Part shown: positions 42,673 through 50,343 of the stretch, piece by piece
How the letters are laid out: the number at the start of each line of letters is the position of its first letter
Numbering within the stretch: position 1 is the first letter of the stretch
Origin: Streptomyces rapamycinicus NRRL 5491
Lineage (GTDB): Bacteria; Actinomycetota; Actinomycetes; Streptomycetales; Streptomycetaceae
Direction of reading: 5' to 3'
Length of the DNA stretch: 64,000 nt
Assembly: GCF_024298965.1 (NCBI RefSeq)
Contig: NZ_CP085193.1
Location: 992,001 to 1,056,000 of the forward strand
The notes under the pieces: model-generated
What the model saw: only the letters and a program-made list of their open reading frames with translations
The model's database searches: none
Told to the model about the DNA's origin: nothing
Position numbers and translations under genes: made by a program

Positions 42673-43953
42673 GTGACCACCGCCCCGCCCGCCGATGCGG
42701 CGAAGACCGCCGCACTGCTGTCCCCCTCCCCCACCTCCGCGCCGCGGCCGGAGGCGCCCGCCGCGCCGCCGGTGCGGCCGGTGCCGCTCGCCGTGTCCGG
42801 GCTGCTCGCCGCGGCGCTGACGGCGTACGTATGGTCCGCCCACGGGGCCAAGCCCGGCGTCCTGCTGCTGCTCGGCCTCGCCCTGGGCGTCGCCCTCTTC
42901 CACTCCCGCTTCGGCTTCACCTCCGCCTGGCGGCAGCTGGTGGCCGTCGGCAACGGCACCGGGCTGCGCGCCCACGCCCTGCTGCTGGGCACGACGGCCA
43001 CGCTGTTCGCCCTGCTCATCGGCACGAAGACCGGGCTGTTCGGATCCGTTCCGGCGCCCTCGGGCGGACCGCTGGGGCTCGGGCTGCTGATCGGCTCGTT
43101 CCTCTTCGCCGTCGGCATGCAACTCGGTGGCGCCTGCGCCTCCGGCACCCTCTTCGCGGTCGGCTCGGGGCAGACGTCGATCGTGCTCACGCTCGGCGGC
43201 TTCATCGGCGGCGCCACCCTGGCCGCCTGGCAGTTCGACCTGTGGAAGGACCTGCCCTCGCTGGAGCCGGTCGTCATGGCGGACCACATCGGCTGGTTCG
43301 GCTCCTGGGCGGTGACGATCCTGGTGCTCGCCGCCATCGTCCTGGTCAGCCGTGGCATCCAGGCCCGCCGCAACCCACCGCCGATCGGCCCGGTGCCCTC
43401 CGCGCGCGGTGCCGCCGCCCGTGTGCTGCGCGGCTCCTGGCCGCTGGCGGTCGGCGCGCTGGCGCTGGCCGTGCTGGGCGCCGGCGTACTGCTCGTCTCC
43501 GGTGGCGCGTGGGGCGTCACCAGCGCCTTCAGCCTGTGGGGCTCGGAGCTGGTACGCGCGCTCGGCGGCCACCCGGAGAGCTGGAGCTGGTGGCAGCAGC
43601 CCGGGAACAAGGAGATGCTCGCGGGGCCCGTGCTCGCCGACAAGACCAGCCTCACCGACATCGGCATCATGATCGGCGCGGCGGTCGCCGCGGCGCTCGG
43701 CGGCACCTGGACCCTGCACCGCGGCGTGCCGTGGCGTACGGCGACCGCGGCGGTGCTCGGCGGCGTGCTGATGGGCATCGGTGCCCGGCTGGCGGGCGGC
43801 TGCAACATCGGCGCCTATCTCGCGGGCATCGCCTCCGGCAGCCTGCACGGCTGGGTCTGGGGCGCCTTCGCCCTCCTCGGCACCTGGGCCGGGCTGAAGC
43901 TGCGGCCGTTCTTCGGGCTCGGGAACCCGAAGCCGGGCGACGGCGTCTGCTGA
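42673..43953 (+). CDS. YeeE/YedE-family sulfur transporter
   Basis: 426 aa, GTG start. Two homologous DUF395 halves: the first carries MQLGGACASGTLFAVGSG, the second ARLAGGCNIGAYLAGIASGSLHGWVWG, each with the conserved Cys of the family. In Spirochaeta YeeE (TsuA) these Cys relay thiosulfate across the membrane. About ten hydrophobic segments and a Pro/Ala-rich N-terminus. No TusA-like partner (YeeD) is adjacent. Likely under control of the upstream Cys leader peptide. Confidence 0.9.
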   Translation: MTTAPPADAAKTAALLSPSPTSAPRPEAPAAPPVRPVPLAVSGLLAAALTAYVWSAHGAKPGVLLLLGLALGVALFHSRFGFTSAWRQLVAVGNGTGLRAHALLLGTTATLFALLIGTKTGLFGSVPAPSGGPLGLGLLIGSFLFAVGMQLGGACASGTLFAVGSGQTSIVLTLGGFIGGATLAAWQFDLWKDLPSLEPVVMADHIGWFGSWAVTILVLAAIVLVSRGIQARRNPPPIGPVPSARGAAARVLRGSWPLAVGALALAVLGAGVLLVSGGAWGVTSAFSLWGSELVRALGGHPESWSWWQQPGNKEMLAGPVLADKTSLTDIGIMIGAAVAAALGGTWTLHRGVPWRTATAAVLGGVLMGIGARLAGGCNIGAYLAGIASGSLHGWVWGAFALLGTWAGLKLRPFFGLGNPKPGDGVC

Positions 43954-44030
43954 CGGCGGCGGGCCCGTGGGTGGGGGCCACGGGGTCCAGGGAGCCGGGA
44001 GTCCATGGACCGCGAGTGGCTCATGAGTCG

Positions 44031-44066
44031 TGAGCGGTTCATGGGTCATGAGCGGTTCATAGGTCA
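44031..44066. repeat. Two tandem 18-base repeats
   Basis: TGAGCGGTTCAT(G/A)GGTCA occurs twice in a row, with partial copies before it (from about 44002). It lies in the 224-base gap between the sulfur transporter and the DUF3616 gene, where I see no gene. Confidence 0.75.
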
Positions 44067-44177
44067 TCAGGGGTGCATGTTCGATGATCGTTCATGCTCA
44101 CGCCATGTAGATGATCCATCGTCAGGACGGTGTGCCGGTCCGCCGACCGGCCCCGCAGCCGACGAAGGGTGCTCACG

Positions 44178-45611
44178 ATGGTCCCGGTCCCGTCCCATGC
44201 CGCTCCCCCGCGCCGTACCCGCCGGGTCCTCCCCGCCGCGCTGGCGCTCGTGGCCGGTGCCGTGACGCTGTCCGCGCTCCCGGGCTCCGCGATGGCCGGG
44301 AGCACGGGCTACGGCACGCCGACCATCAAGCTCACCACCTCGTACCTGTCCGGCGCCGTCGGCGCCACCGGCGACCCGACGGTGACCGTGCAGGTCGGCC
44401 AGAGCGGCGCCGACACGGGCGCGCTCACCGTGTCCGCCACCGCCACCACCCACGGCTCGGTCGCCCAGGCCGGGGACGTCACCGTGACCGGCACCGGCGC
44501 CACCCGCGAGGTAGCCGTACGGGCACGCGGCAAGGGCTACACCGACCTCACGCTCAAGGTGACCGGCCTCGGTGGCAAGAGCGCCACCACCACCCTGCAC
44601 TACGCGGCCTCCGGCGCCGTGCGGAACGCCGCCGACACCCGCTACCTGACCGGCTCCAGCGACTCCTCCGCCGCCGTGGACGTCGGCGGCGGCCATATGG
44701 TCGTCGCCGACGACGAGTCCAACGTCCTGCGCCTGTACCGGCGCGACGCGTCCGGCGCCCCGGTGCGCACCTGGGACGTCAGCTCGGACCTGGACGTCGA
44801 CAAGGAGATCGACATCGAGGGCGCGGCCCGCGTCGGCGACACCATCTACTGGACCGGCTCGCTGGGCAACAACAAGGACGGTGAGCCGAAGGAGGACCGC
44901 TTCACCCTCTTCACCACCACCGTCTCCGGTTCGGGCGCCGACACCGACCTCGAGGTCGGCGGCTCGTACCAGGGCCTGCGCGACGACCTGGTGGACTGGG
45001 ACAAGGCCAACGGCGACCGGCTCGGCTTCGCCAAGGGCACCGCGGACGGCCAGGTGCCCAAGCAGATCGACGGATTCAACGTGGAGGGCCTGGAGTTCGC
45101 GCCCGGGTCAGGATCCACCGCGTACATCGGCTTCCGGGCGCCGCTGGTGCCGCCCGCCGACGGCGGCAAGGCGCTGCTGGTCCCGGTCACCAACGCCGAC
45201 GAACTGGCCCGGTCCGTGGGCGACAAGGACACCCACGCCACCTTCGGCGAGCCGATCGCCCTCGACCTCGGGGGCCTGAGCGTCCGCGACATCCGCCGCG
45301 GCGACAAGGGCCAGTACCTGATCGTGGCCGGTTCCTGGGCCGCCGAGGACAACAGCGCCCCGTACGCGCTCTACTCCTGGGACGGCGTCGCCGGACACCA
45401 GCCGGTCAAGCGGCTCGACCTGCCGACGGCCGACCCGGGCGGCTGGGAGATCGTGGTGGACGTGCCCGACCTCGCGGCGCCCGGCGCCCGCGCCCAGGTC
45501 ATCACCGACGGGGGCTCGGCCGACCTGTACGGGGACGGCACGGAGGCCAAGGACCTGGAGCACGCGGAGTGGAAGAAGTCCCGGTCGGTCAGCTTCCCCC
45601 TGAACCCCTGA
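44178..45611 (+). CDS. Secreted DUF3616 protein
   Basis: 477 aa from ATG 44178 behind GAAGGG. Signal peptide: twin-Arg-like RRTRR, hydrophobic VLPAALALVAGAVTLSAL, cleavage after GSAMA. A Thr/Ala-rich all-beta segment (about 35-150, TVTVQVGQSGADTGALTVSATATT) looks like a Big/Ig-type domain; the rest is the DUF3616 beta-propeller-like region (YLTGSSDSSAAVDVGGGHMVVADDESNVLRLYRRD, DIEGAARVGDTIYWTGSLGNNKDGE, GFNVEGLEFAPGSGSTAYIGFRAPL). Function unknown; the repeating DE-SN-L pattern suggests extracellular binding or hydrolysis. Convergent with the Cip1-like gene. Confidence 0.82.
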   Translation: MVPVPSHAAPPRRTRRVLPAALALVAGAVTLSALPGSAMAGSTGYGTPTIKLTTSYLSGAVGATGDPTVTVQVGQSGADTGALTVSATATTHGSVAQAGDVTVTGTGATREVAVRARGKGYTDLTLKVTGLGGKSATTTLHYAASGAVRNAADTRYLTGSSDSSAAVDVGGGHMVVADDESNVLRLYRRDASGAPVRTWDVSSDLDVDKEIDIEGAARVGDTIYWTGSLGNNKDGEPKEDRFTLFTTTVSGSGADTDLEVGGSYQGLRDDLVDWDKANGDRLGFAKGTADGQVPKQIDGFNVEGLEFAPGSGSTAYIGFRAPLVPPADGGKALLVPVTNADELARSVGDKDTHATFGEPIALDLGGLSVRDIRRGDKGQYLIVAGSWAAEDNSAPYALYSWDGVAGHQPVKRLDLPTADPGGWEIVVDVPDLAAPGARAQVITDGGSADLYGDGTEAKDLEHAEWKKSRSVSFPLNP

Positions 45612-45631
45612 ACCCCAGAACCTCCGGCTCG

Positions 45632-46420
45632 TCAGCAGCCGATACGGGAGGTGCCGACGGCCACGTCGTCGTACCAGAGGGTGTCGTCGCCCTCGCCGTA
45701 GCTCTCCCAGCCCAGCCGCAGATCGGCCGGGGCGGGCCGCCACCCGCCCCGGTTCAGCCACTGCTGGTCGACGTCCTGGGTCGGGGTGCCGTCGACCACC
45801 AGGCCGGTGACGAGCCCGTCGTTCACCCAGGTGTCCAGGCGGCCCGCGGTGCGGTCGAGGCGGAACTCCAGGCAGGTCCAGGTGTTGACGGGCAACGGGG
45901 TGCTGAGCGCGACGCCCGCCGGGCTCTGGGCGGGGAGGGTGGCGTCGTCCGACTCGCGGTTCCACTGGAGCGCCTTGTTCTGGCCGCCCATGCGCAGGTC
46001 CTTGCCGTTGTCGTTGGCGTCGCGCAGGGCGGCGAACGTGACGTGCTGGGCGGGCAGCGCGGTGGTGTGGCGGACCCAGAAGCGGGCGTAGAGGTCGCCG
46101 CCGGACGGCAGGCCGGACAGCGAGGTGCCGGCGAAGGCGTGGTTGCAGTAACCCGCCTTGCCGGTGATCCGCACCGACTTGGTGCCGCCGTGCGCCGTCG
46201 TGGTGTCCACGGTGGCGGTGCCGGTGCCCGAGCAGTTGGCCACGGCCGTGGTCCAGCGGCCCCCGGGGGTGGTTCCGGTCTGGGACTCGAAGTCCTCGCA
46301 GAAGCCGTTGGCGGCGCAGGCCGCGGGTTGTGCCGAGGCCCGTGGCGCGGCCGGTGCGGTCAGCGCCACCGCCACGGCCACCGCGGCGACGGCCAGGGCG
46401 CGGTGTGGTGTGGAGGTCAT
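45632..46420 (-). CDS. Secreted Cip1-like protein (cellulose-associated, polysaccharide-lyase-like fold)
   Basis: 262 aa from ATG 46420 behind AGGATC. Signal peptide with hydrophobic AVAAVAVAVALT and an ASA cleavage region. The mature chain (FCEDFESQTGTTPGGRW, AHGGTKSVRITG, YARFWVRHTTALPAQHVTF, LRMGGQNKALQWNRESDDATLP, LWYDDVAVGTSRIGC) closely recalls Trichoderma reesei Cip1, a beta-jelly-roll protein induced with cellulases, including the NRESDDATLP segment and the final WxDD...SRxGC. It lacks Cip1's cellulose-binding module. A perfect CebR-type box lies upstream, which fits cellulose/cellobiose induction. Enzyme activity of the family is uncertain (lyase-like). Confidence 0.85.
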   Translation of the reverse strand: MTSTPHRALAVAAVAVAVALTAPAAPRASAQPAACAANGFCEDFESQTGTTPGGRWTTAVANCSGTGTATVDTTTAHGGTKSVRITGKAGYCNHAFAGTSLSGLPSGGDLYARFWVRHTTALPAQHVTFAALRDANDNGKDLRMGGQNKALQWNRESDDATLPAQSPAGVALSTPLPVNTWTCLEFRLDRTAGRLDTWVNDGLVTGLVVDGTPTQDVDQQWLNRGGWRPAPADLRLGWESYGEGDDTLWYDDVAVGTSRIGC

Positions 46421-46465
46421 GGGAGATCCTTCGGCTGGTGGGGAGGATCGGGAGCGCCCGGAGCT

Positions 46466-46479
46466 TGGGAGCGCTCCCA
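46466..46479. promoter_or_regulatory. CebR-type operator
   Basis: TGGGAGCGCTCCCA, a perfect 14-bp palindrome identical to the known consensus of the cellobiose repressor CebR in streptomycetes. It is 46 bases upstream of the Cip1-like start, in the expected promoter zone. Confidence 0.85.
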
Positions 46480-46618
46480 TGCATCACCCGCACTGTAGCC
46501 CGTACATGACAAACCAGGAAGGCCGGACGTCCGCGCGACCGGTGCGCGGACCGCTTCGCCCCGTCGGTCACCAAAAGGTTCCTCGGTCACCGAAAAGTGC
46601 GTTCTTCCATACCAGAGA

Positions 46619-46655
46619 CCACTCTCTTACGGTTTCCGAGTAACCGCGAGAGAGC
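46619..46655. promoter_or_regulatory. 37-bp element before ridA (copy 1)
   Basis: Contains TTACGGTTTCCGAGTAA with TTAC/GTAA arms, flanked by CTCTC and GAGAG. A second copy, matching at 32 of 37 positions in the same orientation, lies before the hxlR gene at 47581. Probably the binding site of that HxlR protein. Confidence 0.65.
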
Positions 46656-46720
46656 GATGGCTCTTGGAATCCGTGGCGGCGAGCGAGCCCGTGGGCTCCC
46701 ATGACGAGAAAGCAGGCAGT

Positions 46721-47128
46721 ATGGCCATCACCCTGGTAAACCCCAGCGGATTGCCGGAGATCGACGCGTACCGACAGGTGTCGATCGCGACCGGGTCGAG
46801 GCTGATCCACATCGCCGGGCAGGTGGCCTGGGACGCCGATGGGGTCACGGTCGGCGAAGGCGATCTCGCCGCTCAGGTCGAGCGGTGCTACCTCAACATC
46901 GCCACCGCCCTGGCCGAGGTCGGTGGCTCCTTCGACGACGTGGCGAAGCTGACCGTCTACGTCGTCGACTGGACCCCCGACAAGATGCCCCAGTTCCTGG
47001 AGGGGGCCGCTCGGGCGGCCGCGAAGCTGGGGGTCACCCCGGTCCCGCCGGGCACACTGCTGGGCGTCGCGGCGCTGGACGTGCCCGAGCATCTGGTCGA
47101 GATCGAGGCCACCGCGGTCCTGGACTGA
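46721..47128 (+). CDS. RidA/YjgF-family protein
   Basis: 135 aa, ATG start. Shows the RidA pattern: GSRLIHIAGQVAWDADG, AQVERCYLNIATALAEVGGSFDDVAKLTVYVVDW and PVPPGTLLGVAALDVPEHLVEIEATAVL. True RidA imine deaminases carry Arg105 in the C-terminal strand; here the comparable position reads GTLLGVAALD without Arg, so this is probably a non-deaminase relative of another RidA subfamily. Preceded by a 37-bp element shared with the HxlR gene, so likely its target. Confidence 0.88.
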   Translation: MAITLVNPSGLPEIDAYRQVSIATGSRLIHIAGQVAWDADGVTVGEGDLAAQVERCYLNIATALAEVGGSFDDVAKLTVYVVDWTPDKMPQFLEGAARAAAKLGVTPVPPGTLLGVAALDVPEHLVEIEATAVLD

Positions 47129-47136
47129 GCGCGGCC

Positions 47137-47171
47137 GCGCGGGGGCCCCGCCTCTCGGGGGGCCCCCGCGC
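47137..47171. terminator. Bidirectional hairpin between ridA and hxlR
   Basis: 13-bp perfect stem GCGCGGGGGCCCC (47137-47149) with 47159-47171, loop 9 bases, between convergent genes. Confidence 0.78.
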
Positions 47172-47195
47172 GACCCGGGTGAGCACTCCGCCCGT

Positions 47196-47576
47196 TCAGG
47201 CGTCGAAGCGGCGGCGGGATTCCTCGATATGACCGAGGTACGCATGCGTCCAGCCGCACATTCCGTCGACCGTCGCCCGCAGTGCCCGGCCCGCTTCGGT
47301 GAGGGTGTACTCGACCCGTGGCGGCACGGTGGGGTGCACCTTCCGCTCGACCAGGCCGTTGCGCTCCAGCATGCGCAGGTTCTGGGTGAGCATCTTGTGG
47401 CTGATGCCTTCGACCTCGTTCCGCAACTCGCTGAAGCGCAGGGTGCGTTGACCGAGGAACTCGATGATCAGGAACGCCCACTTGTTGGCGACATCCGCGA
47501 AGATCTCCCGCGCCAGCGAGTCCGCGCGCATCAGATCGGCGTCCTCGGGCGAGCCCGTGTACTGCTTGGTCCCCAT
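47196..47576 (-). CDS. HxlR-family winged-helix regulator
   Basis: 126 aa, ATG start. Core: IFADVANKWAFLIIEFLGQRTLRFSELRNEVEGISHKMLTQNLRMLERNGLVERKVHPTVPPRVEYTLTEAGRAL, full-length for the family. The N-terminal Cys common in HxlR proteins is missing (residues before the helix read ADSLAREIFADV), so a redox switch at that site is unlikely. Its own ribosome-binding site (AGGAGAG) lies inside the 37-bp element, so it should repress itself; the other copy precedes ridA. Confidence 0.9.
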   Translation of the reverse strand: MGTKQYTGSPEDADLMRADSLAREIFADVANKWAFLIIEFLGQRTLRFSELRNEVEGISHKMLTQNLRMLERNGLVERKVHPTVPPRVEYTLTEAGRALRATVDGMCGWTHAYLGHIEESRRRFDA

Positions 47577-47580
47577 AAGG

Positions 47581-47617
47581 CCACTCTCCTACGGTTCCCG
47601 AGTCACCACAAGAGAGC
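47581..47617. promoter_or_regulatory. 37-bp element before hxlR (copy 2)
   Basis: Same orientation and 32/37 identical to 46619-46655. Here it covers the hxlR Shine-Dalgarno, so a bound regulator would block its own expression. Confidence 0.65.
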
Positions 47618-47641
47618 ACGGACGCGAGGGGCAGACTCGGC

Positions 47642-48526
47642 TCAGGTGAGCCGGTCGTTCAGGAACGTCAGCAGCACGTCGGCCACCTCGTCCGGCACCT
47701 CCTCGGCGAGGTCGTGTCCGGCCTGGAAGACGTGGCCGGTGACGTCGTGAGCGAGGAGCCGCATCTGGGCCTCGTTCCGGTCACCGATGAACGCGTCGCC
47801 ACCGAGCGCCAGCACCGGGATGTCCAGCTTCGTCCGCGCCGCCTCCCGGTTCTGCCCGGCGTCGACGAGCATCGCCCGATAGATCGCCAGCATCGAGCGG
47901 ATACCGCCGGGCATGGAGTAGCAGCGCACATATTCCTCGATCGCGTCCGCGGTGGCGGTGTCGGGGTAGCTGCGCTCTTCCTTCAGCATGTACGTGATGA
48001 GCTCGCGCTCATGCCCGGCGATCAGCATCTCGGGTACGTCCGGCTGGAAGTAGAAGCCCAGATGCCACAGGAACATCCCGCCGAAGACGTTCTCGTGGGT
48101 CAGGGCGGTGTGGTCCTCGAAGCCGAACCCGGGCAGCAGCGCCTCGGCGAACACCAGGGCCTCGACGTGATCGCGGTGCCGGGCGGCGAGCTGATAGCCG
48201 ACCACCGCTCCCCAGTCCTCGCCCATCACGGTGTAGGTACCGTGCCCGAGGTGTGCCATCAGCGCGGCGATGTCGTCGCTCATCGTGGCGCAGTCGAAGC
48301 CGTCCGCGGGGTGGGCGGAGTCGCCCAGACCACGGAGGTCCGGTACGACGACGGTGTGCCGCGCCGTCAGCTTCGGGACCAGGTGCCGCCAGTGATAGCC
48401 GGTCTTGGGCACGCCGTGCAGCAGTACCACCACCGGGCCGGAGCCGGCCGTTCGGTAGTGCAGCTTCGTTCCGTCGACGGCGGCGCGGCCGGTGCGGAGA
48501 GGTGCTCCACGATGGTCGGAAATCAT
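47642..48526 (-). CDS. Epoxide hydrolase-like alpha/beta hydrolase
   Basis: 294 aa from ATG 48526 behind GGAGAAG. HGVPKTGYHWRHL is the HGxP oxyanion loop, the nucleophile is Asp in VMGEDWGAVVGYQLA, and the catalytic His is in VFQAGHDLAEEVPDEVADVLLTFL. An Asp nucleophile with this loop fits epoxide hydrolases and haloalkane dehalogenase-like enzymes; a Trp next to it (EDWG) is usual in the former. A 13-bp motif in front is shared with the tetR gene beyond it. Confidence 0.9.
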   Translation of the reverse strand: MISDHRGAPLRTGRAAVDGTKLHYRTAGSGPVVVLLHGVPKTGYHWRHLVPKLTARHTVVVPDLRGLGDSAHPADGFDCATMSDDIAALMAHLGHGTYTVMGEDWGAVVGYQLAARHRDHVEALVFAEALLPGFGFEDHTALTHENVFGGMFLWHLGFYFQPDVPEMLIAGHERELITYMLKEERSYPDTATADAIEEYVRCYSMPGGIRSMLAIYRAMLVDAGQNREAARTKLDIPVLALGGDAFIGDRNEAQMRLLAHDVTGHVFQAGHDLAEEVPDEVADVLLTFLNDRLT

Positions 48527-48536
48527 TGCTTCTCCA

Positions 48537-48549
48537 TGATCGATCTCAA
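48537..48549. promoter_or_regulatory. TetR operator before the epoxide hydrolase gene
   Basis: TGATCGATCTCAA, eleven bases before the hydrolase start, found again on the opposite strand before tetR (49271-49283). Contains the palindrome GATCGATC. Confidence 0.6.
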
Positions 48550-48643
48550 GGGTTCGGGACTGAGTGGTCTCGAATAAGCGCAGACATGGACCACTGGCGG
48601 CCACAGGTGTCTTCCGCGCTCGCGCGGCCGTGGATCGCCGCCG

Positions 48644-49252
48644 TCAGCCGGTGGCGGCGGCCGCCGGCGGGGTCAGCATCGCCATGACGGCGTCGACGGA
48701 GGTGGTGATGCGGTCGCGCTGGTCCGCGCCCGCGCACGACAGCACCTTCAGTCCGCTGTTGAGCGAGGCCAGCATGGTCGCCGCCGATCGCGGATCGACG
48801 CCGGGGGCCAGCTCGCCCTCCGCGTGGGCCCTCAGCAGCGCGCCGTAGAGCGCGGTCTCGAGGCGGCTTCGATTACCTTCGAGGCGCCGCGCGATCTCGG
48901 GGTCGGAATCGCCGTGCTCCACCGTGGCGTTGACCGCGAAGCAGCCCTGGGGCGTGTCCGGCTTCGGGGCCGCCGCGCTGGTTTCCAGGAGATCCCGGAC
49001 GGCGTCCAGGGCCGATGTCCGCGCCGCCAGGATGTCGGCCGGGCTCGGCCCCGCGCCGCCGGAGAGGAAGCGGTCGAGCGCGGCCAGGTACAGTCCGCGC
49101 TTGGACCCGAAGGTCCCGTACAGACTTGCCCGCGCGATGCCCAGCTCGTCCACCAGGTCGCTGGTGGACGTCCCCTCGTAGCCATTGCGCCAGAACAGCC
49201 GCATCGCGGCGTCCAGCGCGACCTCCGGATCGAATTCCTTCCTCCGTGCCAT
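48644..49252 (-). CDS. TetR-family transcriptional regulator
   Basis: 202 aa, ATG start. HTH: FDPEVALDAAMRLFWRNGYEGTSTSDLVDELGIARASLYGTFGSKRGLYLAALDRFL, the subgroup with a C-terminal domain containing QGCFAVNATVEHGDSDPEIAR. Same strand as the epoxide hydrolase. The 13-bp sites before both genes indicate it represses itself and the hydrolase. Confidence 0.92.
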   Translation of the reverse strand: MARRKEFDPEVALDAAMRLFWRNGYEGTSTSDLVDELGIARASLYGTFGSKRGLYLAALDRFLSGGAGPSPADILAARTSALDAVRDLLETSAAAPKPDTPQGCFAVNATVEHGDSDPEIARRLEGNRSRLETALYGALLRAHAEGELAPGVDPRSAATMLASLNSGLKVLSCAGADQRDRITTSVDAVMAMLTPPAAAATG

Positions 49253-49270
49253 ACCGGCACGCTAACCCTT

Positions 49271-49283
49271 TTGAGATCGATCA
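49271..49283. promoter_or_regulatory. TetR operator before tetR
   Basis: TTGAGATCGATCA, the exact complement of the hydrolase-side motif, 19 bases upstream of the tetR start. It extends as TTGAGATCGATCAGTCAA (49271-49288). Confidence 0.6.
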
Positions 49284-49294
49284 GTCAATTACGT

Positions 49295-49322
49295 GGGGGC
49301 GCTGCCCGGGGGCAGCGCCCCC
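49295..49322 (-). terminator. Hairpin at the end of the polyketide cluster
   Basis: 13-bp perfect stem GGGGGCGCTGCCC (49295-49307) with 49310-49322, one base beyond the acyltransferase stop at 49324. It likely closes the biosynthetic cluster on the side of the tetR gene. Confidence 0.8.
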
Positions 49323-49323
49323 A

Positions 49324-50343
49324 TCACCGCCTCGCCCGGCGGGCACTCCTCTGCCGGACCCGCGGGCGCATCGCCTTGCGGGCGTCGATGGCCACGACCT
49401 CGAAGTTGTCCACGGTGCGGTTCACCCGGCCGAACAGGTTGTCCGGACCCGCGATGCAGACCTTGGTGATGCCGTGCTCGAGCATCGTGTCCACCATGTC
49501 CGGCCAGCGGATCGGGCGGTTGAAGGTGTCGAGCAGCATGGTGCGCACACCGTCCGCGCCGGTCAGCAGCTCGCCGCTCTGGTCGGCGACGACCGGCAGC
49601 TTGGGGTCGGCCACCTCGAAGGTGCCGAGGACCTCCTCCTCCGCCTTGCGGCGCAGGGCGCCGAAGGCCGGGGCGTGCACGGGCGGCCACATGGTGTACA
49701 TGTTGTATCCGCCGAGCTCGCCGATCCGCTTCTTGAACCGGTCGAGCACCGGCTCGCGCAGGGACACGAGGTAGAAGCCCTGGTCGATGTAGCCGGAGAC
49801 GTCGTGCCACTCCCCCTCGGCGTCCAGTTCGGCCAGCGCCTCCCGGAGCCGCTCCTCGGGGGTGTGGATCACGCAGTGCGTGACCGCCTCACGGTGCTCC
49901 TGCCGGAAGTACTCCTCCTCGCAGCGCGCCAGTTCGGCGGTGAGCCGCACGGTCTCCTCGAACGGCAGGGACCCCGCGTAGGTCACCGCGGCCCGCTGGC
50001 CGAAGCTCGGTCCGGCACACAGCTCGGGCCGCTCTCCCAGCGTCTCCTCCGCCCAGTCGGCGAGGGAGAGACAGACGGTCAGGAAGGCGATCTGGGTGTG
50101 CGCGGCGTACTGCGCCTCCTCATCGGCGTCCGACTGGCGGTACCGGTCGAACACGGAGTACCCCACCACCTCGTCGGCGATCGCCAGCCGGCGCCGGGCA
50201 TGGGGGTTGGTCAGCAGGAACTCGCCCACGTCGGTGAAGCGGAAGGGCCCCATCCCAGGGAAGACCATCGCGGTACGGCTGGTCTCCGGATCGGATGTCC
50301 CGGGCTCGGTGGTCTGTGGCTCGGTGGTCTGCGGGTCCGTCAT
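49324..50343 (-). CDS. Discrete acyltransferase of the polyketide cluster (atypical active site)
   Basis: 339 aa, ATG overlapping the ligase stop (ATGA). Resembles FabD/trans-AT enzymes across its length, with a C-terminal catalytic His in PVHAPAFGALRRKAEEEVL (His223). The oxyanion-loop motif usually FPGQGxQ reads FPGMGPF (28-34), and the nucleophile motif usually GHSxG reads GPSFG (111-115, Ser113). The Ser and His are kept, so it may be active with an unusual acyl group. N-terminus is low-complexity (TTEP repeats) and the C-terminus is Arg-rich (RQRSARRARR). Fits transfer of a ligase-activated starter to the PKS ACP. Confidence 0.82.
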   Translation of the reverse strand: MTDPQTTEPQTTEPGTSDPETSRTAMVFPGMGPFRFTDVGEFLLTNPHARRRLAIADEVVGYSVFDRYRQSDADEEAQYAAHTQIAFLTVCLSLADWAEETLGERPELCAGPSFGQRAAVTYAGSLPFEETVRLTAELARCEEEYFRQEHREAVTHCVIHTPEERLREALAELDAEGEWHDVSGYIDQGFYLVSLREPVLDRFKKRIGELGGYNMYTMWPPVHAPAFGALRRKAEEEVLGTFEVADPKLPVVADQSGELLTGADGVRTMLLDTFNRPIRWPDMVDTMLEHGITKVCIAGPDNLFGRVNRTVDNFEVVAIDARKAMRPRVRQRSARRARR

